NCBI GenBank assembly: GCA_905250885.1
Contig: CAJNOQ010000821.1
Span: forward strand, 1 to 40,543
From: Didymodactylos carnosus
Taxonomy: Eukaryota; Rotifera; Eurotatoria; Philodinida; Philodinidae
Length of the DNA: 40,543 bases
Reading direction: 5' to 3'
Positions 33,351-40,543 of this stretch are shown piece after piece; within the stretch, counting starts at the first letter, position 1, and each line of letters starts with the position of its first letter. The translations under genes and the position numbers were made by a program. The notes beneath the pieces are model-generated. The model was not told the origin of the DNA and did not search any database. It was given only the letters and a program-made list of their open reading frames with translations.

Positions 33351-33479
33351 ATGCTATATAGACCCGATTTCGAGCATCCTGTCACTTGGTCAGATGTCTG
33401 GAAGTCCAAGGACGAAAAAGGACAGGCCCCTTTGTATATGATTCAGAGAAAAGTGCATGAAAATATTACGAATTTTTCC

Positions 33480-35406
33480 TTGTCAAACTTATAATGAGAT
33501 GGTTAAATTCGAATCAGAATAAAAACGGAGACATCGTTTATTCTACATTTCGAACGTTTCCAATTTGTTGGATACAAAGTTTCTGGAAAAGTTTGCATAA
33601 AATAATATGAAAATCTTTTTGTCAATGATAGTATGATTATCCATATTGCTATATTTGTGTTTTTAGGGCGTCTTACCTCAATAGACACATACAAGGTGGG
33701 ACCTACTCGTGTTTGCCTGAAATTAGTTGATGAAATTAATCTTAACATTGTTTTAGACTGAAAAACTAAGAAAGCTCTTTAGAATATAATGTTATTTCTC
33801 TATAAAACGACAAGATACAAGGATTCCACTACGACCTCAAAATGTGTCATTGTATAGCATACCTATTTTTATATTCGATAAGTGCCGAGAATATAAAAAT
33901 AAAATACGTATCGTTTATTATCTTCCGTATCATCGAAAAATGAAGCATAACAAAATATAGGTTTCTGATAATACACTATCAATACATTAGGTAAAATATA
34001 ATTGGAAATTAATTTGTACTTTACAGACAGAACATTTTTTTTTCAAACATTCATTTTCACCGTTTTTATTATGTTCTTCAGGTAAAGAAAAAAACGTTTA
34101 TTCTTCTACTTCAAAATAGCTCTGCCATCATAACAGCAAATTTTCCATGAATGATGTTACTACAGATCGATCACTTCTTTGCTTTTATATAAATATTGTA
34201 TTCTCAGTTTAGTTAAGATAAAAAGAAAAAGAAGATAAGATTCTTTGAATTAATTTTTTATACGGATTATTGTTTAGTACTGTAAAGGTTTAAGTGAATT
34301 TTCAACAACATTTAAAATTAGTTACATTAGTTTACATTTTTATTATCTACTTTAGTGATCATCGATATCACAAAAAATTAATCAATTAATTAATAAAAAA
34401 AAACTCAATAAAGAGAAAAATCTTAACTAGTATAATTAGAGAAGGTAGGACATCCTATGTTTGCCGATGTCATGCACGTTTAATCAGGAGAAAACAAATC
34501 GATTTTCGCTTCTTTTTTTCTTTTTTTTTATTTGATTTTTTTCCATGATAAAAAAAAATGACCATCATCGTACTATATAAACAAAAATATACAAAATCAA
34601 CGTGAGTGCAAGAAGATGAAACAAATGGCAGTTATCATTCGTCAAATATTTATATTTTTTCTTATTGTGCTTTTTTAGAAAGAGAAAAAAAATGTTTGGT
34701 TGAAAAAAAGGTGTCACGCCTGAACGAATGCCGTTTGTTCATTTTTTTTCTCTTTTTGTTAGCAATTGGAGCATTAAAAATACACAATAATATAGTATAA
34801 AAATCAAACTATCGTTTAAGGACATTATGTCTGTTGCTTTGTTTTCGATATACGTTGTTTGTGTATCGTTTTTCAATATGAACATTTTAGAATTGTTTAT
34901 AAAATTAACTTCTTAAGAATTTATAATCCGAGTCATTTCCTTGTAAAATATATAATTATAATTAAAATAATGTTAATTATGATTTACGCCTACGCTATGC
35001 TATACACTTAATTTTTGTGAGTTTTTTTTTCTAATAAAAAATCAAATACGTTTTCAGAGAATTTATTCTTATTTACATTGTACATCTTAGTATCTGTTAA
35101 TCTAAGGATTTGTCTAAGAAAACTTTACATACAACATCAAACTATAGAAAAGAGATTATAAAGGTTAAAAGCAGAATTATTCTCTTCTATTGAATTAGTA
35201 AATGTGTACTTAAGAACTAGAATATTTAGACCTATTGATCGATGAAAAATGTCTATCATTCAGTTGGAAATTCGTTTCCAAGCAAAAAAATGGTCCCTAT
35301 TATTACAAAAATACTTTTCTTTTTCAAAATTTAGAATCACTTACATTAACATTATTTGGGTTAAAATACTAAGTAATAAATGTTATTATCTTAATTGACG
35401 ATACTA
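33480..35406. other. Intergenic, presumed upstream region of the acetyltransferase gene
   Basis: Very AT-rich. Frames at 33503-33748 (minus) and 34606-34800 (plus) are not recognised. No promoter element can be fixed. Confidence 0.4.
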
Positions 35407-36692
35407 ATGGATAACGATAATTTTGTACTTGAAAAAATACCGGAAAAAAGTAGTAATACTTATGTATTAACACCAAAAATTCGTCCAAGAATTAAAATTC
35501 AACCACATGATACCGATGGTGTAGTATTAACAGCAAATGGTTTGTTAACAAATGGAAATAAATCTCAATCAGATAATGATACTGATCCTGATGGAAAAAC
35601 CGAAAGAGATTCAACTAAAAAAAGTGTTCCCGAACGTCCATCAACGATAAGTAATAATAGTAATCCCGAACGTCCATCAACGATGAGTAATAATAGTAAT
35701 AAACAAATACTAAGTAACAAAAACAGTGTTGCTTCGACAAGTGTCACTCAACCACCACCAACAACATCGTTGAGAACGATAACTACACCAAATTTTACTA
35801 ACGTTGAAATGACAGACGTACATGATACAGACGAAGAGTACGACGAAGATAGAGACCATATGGATCCTACAATGGGAGATGATCATTATCATGATGGTGA
35901 TGAACTTGAAGTACACCAGTTAAGTGTAGGAGATATTGATGCATATTTAGATATTTATTTTGAAACATTAGATAATCGTTTAAAACATTTAATTGGTGAC
36001 GAACAACAATTAACTGAATTTCGAACTGCCACTAAAGAACGGATAAGTAAGTAAATATACAGATAGACCTAACTTAAGGTAATAAAAATACCAAATCTGT
36101 AATTTTATAGATAAAATTGATTAAATACTAATTACGCTAAGAAGCCCGAATATTAAATTTTATTTTAGAGTCAGATCCGAATTCAAGAGAATATCAGACT
36201 GTTTTATTGGGCAAAATTGGTGGTGAAGTGTTGGCCGCCGTTACAATGCTATTCAATGGTGATCAAACAACCATAGCTCGAACACAGTTGAAGAATCAAC
36301 AGCAAAGAGGTTGTTTCTCGTCTATACGTAATTGGATGGTAAATAAAGCAAATTATACTCCAATTTATACAGAAGAATGTTATATTGAAATGATCGGTGT
36401 TAAAGCAAATTATCGTCGCCAAGGTATTGGTGCGGCTATGTTAGAATGTGTTGAGCATTTCGCGAGAAAGGCTGGTGCTCGATGGTTAACAATTCATATT
36501 CAGGGACGTCTACGAGACTATTTTGAGCGTTACGGTTTTCAAGTTGCTCATACAGATTATTCACCATTATGGAAATGGTTTGTGGAACGTGAATCATCAG
36601 AAAAACTGACTAAACAAATAGCAGTTGAAGAAGAAGACGAAGGAGGAACTGCAGGACAAGACTCATTGTATATCAATGAATCTATGGAATAA
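35407..36692 (+). CDS. GNAT-family N-acetyltransferase domain protein
   Basis: Two exons, 35407-36046 and 36169-36692 (122-nt intron, phase 1), give 387 aa. The ATG at 35407 (MDNDNFVLEK) is the first methionine; the frame before it has only a TTG. Residues 1-160 are low-complexity, rich in Ser, Thr, Asn, Asp and Pro, including a perfect 12-residue duplication and an acidic run (DTDEEYDEDRDH). From about 165, VGDIDAYLDIYFETLDNRLK looks like the first GNAT helix. The catalytic fold follows: GGEVLAAVTM, ECYIEMIGVKANY (beta-4, about 283-295), the acetyl-CoA P-loop motif RRQGIGAAM (296-304), ARWLTIHI (beta-5) and DYFERYGFQ (motif B, about 330-338). The C-terminus is acidic. GNAT enzymes move an acetyl group from acetyl-CoA to an amine; the substrate here is unknown. 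Confidence 0.88.
35629..35700 (+). repeat. Tandem duplication, 2 x 36 bp, inside the GNAT gene
   Basis: Units 35629-35664 and 35665-35700 differ at one base (ATA/ATG codon) and encode PERPST-I/M-SNNSN twice. The near-identity suggests a recent in-frame duplication within the disordered region. Confidence 0.9.
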
Positions 36693-39061
36693 TTGTGTAT
36701 ATATCCGGAACATGTCTAGATCTATTGCTATTCGATAGCAAATATTTTTTGTACACATCTTTCAATAGTTATTTCACAGTTTAATCTATTCTAATTATAT
36801 TCTTATCTAATCTCTGTATCCCTATTTCAACTATTCCTGTAGCATTAGAACAGCTGAATTAAGCCATTACAATTTATGAATACAGAAGCAGGTCTTCGCC
36901 TACAACATATTAGATCATCGATGAATTGGCACAGACTTAACGATAAATACAGAATCCTTTGTCCTTCATTCGTTCGTTTAATTTTCTAACTCAAATTCCA
37001 ATTGCATTTGTTTGTACAAATCATACTTAATTAAAGATATTGTTCTTCAAACGCCATTAATGTGATTCAAGCAATCCTTTATTCATCAATAAATGAATAT
37101 CCCAAACTATTCTACAGATATAGTTCTTATACTACAAAGAATAATCAATCTTATTTTGGTTTCCGTAATGGCACGCTAATGTCACCTTTTTTTAATGCCT
37201 CTCTATATCGTTTTACTGGCTCCGTCAGCTCATGAACCATCAGCCTTTTTAAGCATTGTTACATCTATTCAAGAAATTTGATTATCTTCTGCTGTAAGCA
37301 TTTGAACAAAAGAAGTCCGATTAAACTTTATTATACTGTTTAATTTATCACATACACTTACCGATGTTTTACCGACGCTCATCGTCTCATGACCTCCTGA
37401 ATGTTTTTCCGTTCAACAATGAATAAAAATATGACTGATATGATGTGGGATCTAACTGAACAAGAAAAAAACGTTATTCTTAATATAAAGGGACGATCAG
37501 AGATAATGGTTTTTGACGAAATAACTTAACGACGTTCGCGGATTAACTCAATCTTTATTACCTTCATTCATAGAAATAATTACAATTAACATTCTTTTAT
37601 GAGAATTAATCAATAAATACGTCAAATGTATCATGTTTGCATTTTCTAATTTGTCTCAATGTTGGCTCTCCTTTTCCACTAGCAAGAATTAAGTAATCAT
37701 TATGGTAAAAATGAATCAAAACTGGATTATCAGTGGTGCAGATAGCTCATAACAAAGATATCGAAATGACTTCTGCCTAAGCTTTTTCTATTTCAGTTCA
37801 GCTGTTTACCACGAACTAATGTTTACGAATATATTTCAAAGATTCTACAGTACACATATATAATATGATAATCTCGATTATATACATAAATAAACAAGAA
37901 ATATGTAAATAAAATCAAAGCTGTTTTGAAATAATATATCCTGCCAATCCTTATCAGTAACTAACAAACGAACGCACGTTTTTTTAAATAAAATAAACGA
38001 TCTTTGAGCCAATAATGCTGCCATCAACGATCAATGTATCAGTTTGAACTGGAATAGTCAGTCCTTAAAAATAACAAGCAAACTTCATATTTAGACTATT
38101 AATCGAAACGAACTTACTTTTAAACAATGTCGAATGTAATGAATTAATACATTATCGAACAGTGTTCGCGTTTGTTTGTATGTGCGTCACTTGAATTTTT
38201 AATGAAAATGTTTTAAAACTATTGTAGATAGAAAGGATCCTTCTGGTGTTTAAGAAATGTTTTGAGGAAGATTTGTCCATTGAACAGTGCTTTGTAAGAA
38301 TTAGTCCGTTTTTGATTAACTTGTTTCTTTGAAAAATTGCGAAAAACTATAGCATAAGTTTCGACGTCAGATTTTGTGTCAAATCGATATTATTTCATTT
38401 CATTGTTGTCTAAAACAAAATAAGTTGTTGAAGTTTTCGAATGAAAAGTATTCATTTGTCTAATAATTCCTATTGTTAAGTCAGCCAAGGTATATTACTT
38501 AGCAGGTATTTTAAACAACAAAAAAAGCATTTCTTAAGTAGTTACTCAAATACATTCTTCTCTTGGTGTGCTATTTTTGTACTATCTGATGTCAAGAATC
38601 ATTTTTTTTTCTATGTTATAAAAATATAAACTTTTATCTAACCAATAACAAAAAATCTCTTTAAATTTTAAGAGAAATAAAAACAAGTGGAAAGACTTTG
38701 TTTAAAACTGAATAGAAATACTAATGAACAAATAAATGATGGAAATTCATTGTGTTATATTAGAACATCACCAGTGGAAAAAAATTTCTTTTCAATCATA
38801 CGTTAACAAAAATTAATTGAAACACAACGGTGAAATTGTAGTCCTCTACAAGAAACTAAGAAGAAACTAAATGTTAGAATAGTATTCAAAATTGTTTCGT
38901 CTTACCGCAGATAGTACAACTTTGAAAATATTCATGAACATGCGTAAATAACATTGGAATAGATGATATGTAAATTATTCAGATATTTTTCGAAAACAAA
39001 ATATGCCACTATTGCTTCAACAACGAATTCACAAAACAAAAAATCGATGGTTTTAAAATAA
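36693..39061. other. Intergenic, with weak coding-like traces on the minus strand
   Basis: No secure gene in 2.4 kb. At about 37440-37150 the minus strand has short frames that look more protein-like than the rest: GGHETMSVGKTS, then after a possible intron or frameshift FVQMLTAEDNQIS, and further on MVHELTEPVKRYREALKKGD before a stop. The SVGKTS string recalls a P-loop, but the pieces are short and broken. They may be remains of a gene or element that I do not recognise. Confidence 0.3.
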
Positions 39062-40282
39062 TTAAATAATTGAATTTCCACACATTTTAAATCTCTCTAT
39101 ATCGTCTAAGTCGCTGCTCGTTTTGGCTTTTGAAGATGAAGAAATTACTGTTGATATGGTCATTGTCATTTGATCACCACTATTATTCTCATTTGATTTT
39201 TCATTTTTCAAGAAAGTTTGCGTTGGTATACAACATTGATCAGTTAATAAACAACCATAATTGTCTGGAGCATCGCGAAATGACGTTTCATTTAGATTTT
39301 CGTTCGTTGTTGATAATAAATTTATGTCATTTTTATTACTATTATTGTTAAAGTCACCGATAAACGGATTACTATTGCGTGTTTCTAAATCTGATGATAC
39401 ACTTAAACTACGCACATGTAGTTTATCTTTTTCTTCATAGATATCATCATGATGTAGTGTAGATGTAGCTTGCACTGCAGCTGTTATTATATTTGAATTA
39501 TCTTTTCCATCTTTTGTCGTTGGAACAGTTACAGATGTTGTCGAATCTTTCTTGTTATCAATAACATATTTAGTTGATATACCCAACAAAATAATGCCAA
39601 CAGCAACTTTCGTCATGCACAAACTAAAATAGAGCATAAACGTATACAGTAAAATTCTTAATGTAACCGACAAAATTGGGAAGTGAATGCTAAGTGTTTT
39701 CTGATCACTGTCTGTTAGAAATATACGGAGATAGACGAGAAAAACTTTTTATTGACAGAATCTGGATGAGTTCTAAACTGACGGGATGGTGTGGGCAACG
39801 AGAAATGTGCTTTCAGTGAAGCGTTGTCCTTCATACTCGTATAACTGTATTTTTTTATCCATGAGAGTAACAGGTCATTTAAGAAAAACAACGAATTAGA
39901 AACAAGTACCATAAGAATGCCAATAACACATTGCATATGGATAAAGATGTTTTTATACTAATTGTTTGAAACAGTACTCCAAATAGTAAACAGGCAAATG
40001 GTAATGGTATAAAGCCCATTCGTCGACTTAATAGATCAGTGTAATCCGAAAATGACTAAAAAGTTAATGTTTCAAATTGTACTATTTTCTCGATTATCGA
40101 TGTGATACATACAATATCTTGTTTTGACTTAATCATGTCGTGAGCAAGACTAATTGTATATTCTCGGTAAACATCAGAGGATAATTCGTTAAATTTTAAA
40201 ATAAATCCATGTTTTACCCAGTCAACAAAAAATTCGACAACAAATACAACCACAGTAAAATCAATGAGTGGCCAAAATTGAT
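39062..40282 (-). CDS. tapt1: TAPT1 (transmembrane anterior posterior transformation 1), C-terminal part
   Basis: At least three exons on the minus strand, the gene continuing past the right edge. Exon A, 40282-40113, reads QFWPLIDFTVVVFVVEFFVD then WVKHGFILKFNELSSDVYRE and YTISLAHDMIKSKQDI. Exon B, 40055-39910 after a 57-nt intron, reads SFSDYTDLLSRRMGFIPLPF and a membrane segment. Exon C ends at 39062 with DDIERFKMCGNSII. All parts match vertebrate TAPT1 in order: VDIVKHAFITKFN, VYSEYRASLAFDL, ARRMGFIPLPLA and the terminal EIDRFTICGNRID. The junction of B and C is uncertain: donor 39909 with acceptor before 39623 keeps phase 2 and aligns in length, but other acceptors upstream of 39673 would add another hydrophobic stretch. 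TAPT1 is a multi-pass ER/centrosomal membrane protein linked to axial patterning and cilia. Confidence 0.9.
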
Positions 40283-40543
40283 CTAAATTAATAAAAAACA
40301 AAAGTAATTTAAACATGTCAAGATAAAGGACGGGGACCATTAAGCAAAGTCGGTTCCCAGTATTTTTGCATTACTTTTAATCGAAGTTTGGAGGGAAAAC
40401 CTTTGTGCGCATTTCTCGGTATAGTCGAGCCTTAGAAATGTCCTAGAACATATTTCATTGTGATTTTTGTGAATGCGTTAACGTTTCTGAAAAAATGATT
40501 TTTAAAAACTAAACTGGAGATAGAATAAGCTTGGTACAGAAAA
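40283..40543. other. Right edge: presumed TAPT1 intron
   Basis: The acceptor TTTATTAATTTAG lies just upstream (minus strand) of exon A. Beyond it I see no reading frame that matches the preceding TAPT1 region, so the next exon is probably outside the window. Confidence 0.5.

Overview
The window looks like AT-rich nuclear DNA of an invertebrate animal, most likely a bdelloid rotifer. The main signs are intron-containing metazoan genes whose introns are mostly 56-80 nt with GT..AG ends, a bdelloid-style intron-poor rhodopsin-family GPCR, a Penelope-like element with a GIY-YIG domain, and many decayed DNA transposons, a Helitron and LINE fossils. The species assignment is inference. No rRNA, tRNA, CRISPR or bacterial operon was seen.

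Six protein-coding genes are well supported, and I rebuilt exon structures by reading splice sites that keep family homology in frame. They are: malectin (minus, 7835-8887, 5 exons, 271 aa); the prenyl-binding protein PDE6D (plus, 12109-12975, 6 exons, 147 aa); a rhodopsin-like GPCR (minus, 22631-23747, 2 exons, 349 aa); an unnamed protein with a PTB-like N-terminus and a long Pro/Val/Gln-rich tail (plus, 25304-28541, 6 exons, 617 aa); a GNAT-fold acetyltransferase with a disordered N-terminus (plus, 35407-36692, 2 exons, 387 aa); and the C-terminal part of TAPT1 (minus, 39062-40282, running off the right edge).

The rest is mostly repeat graveyard. 1-5 kb holds a TTAA-flanked fold-back MITE, an AAGATC-rich degenerate repeat field and a decayed LINE reverse transcriptase. 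8.9-11 kb holds a hAT transposase tail and a 129-bp hAT-like MITE. 14.1-15.5 kb is a non-autonomous Helitron with a GGGACC-type minisatellite inside. 15.8-20.1 kb is a nest: a GGAATTTC-rich array split by a 750-bp fold-back element and a 2.4-kb dead LINE, then another MITE. 20.5-21.7 kb is an old long-TIR element. 29.8-32.2 kb has an insertion flanked by an 8-bp repeat and carrying a 15-bp tandem repeat, a possible small two-exon gene, and a 5'-truncated Penelope-like element whose 3' terminal 228 bp is repeated in inverted orientation at both ends, each arm carrying a hammerhead-ribozyme-like motif.

The genes do not form a pathway block. Malectin (ER glycoprotein quality control), PDE6D and TAPT1 (both linked to cilia in other animals), the GPCR and the acetyltransferase look like ordinary housekeeping or sensory genes in a repeat-rich stretch. 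The least familiar gene is the PTB-like/PV-rich one at 25.3-28.5 kb. The most informative mobile-element structure is the inverted-arm Penelope-like element.
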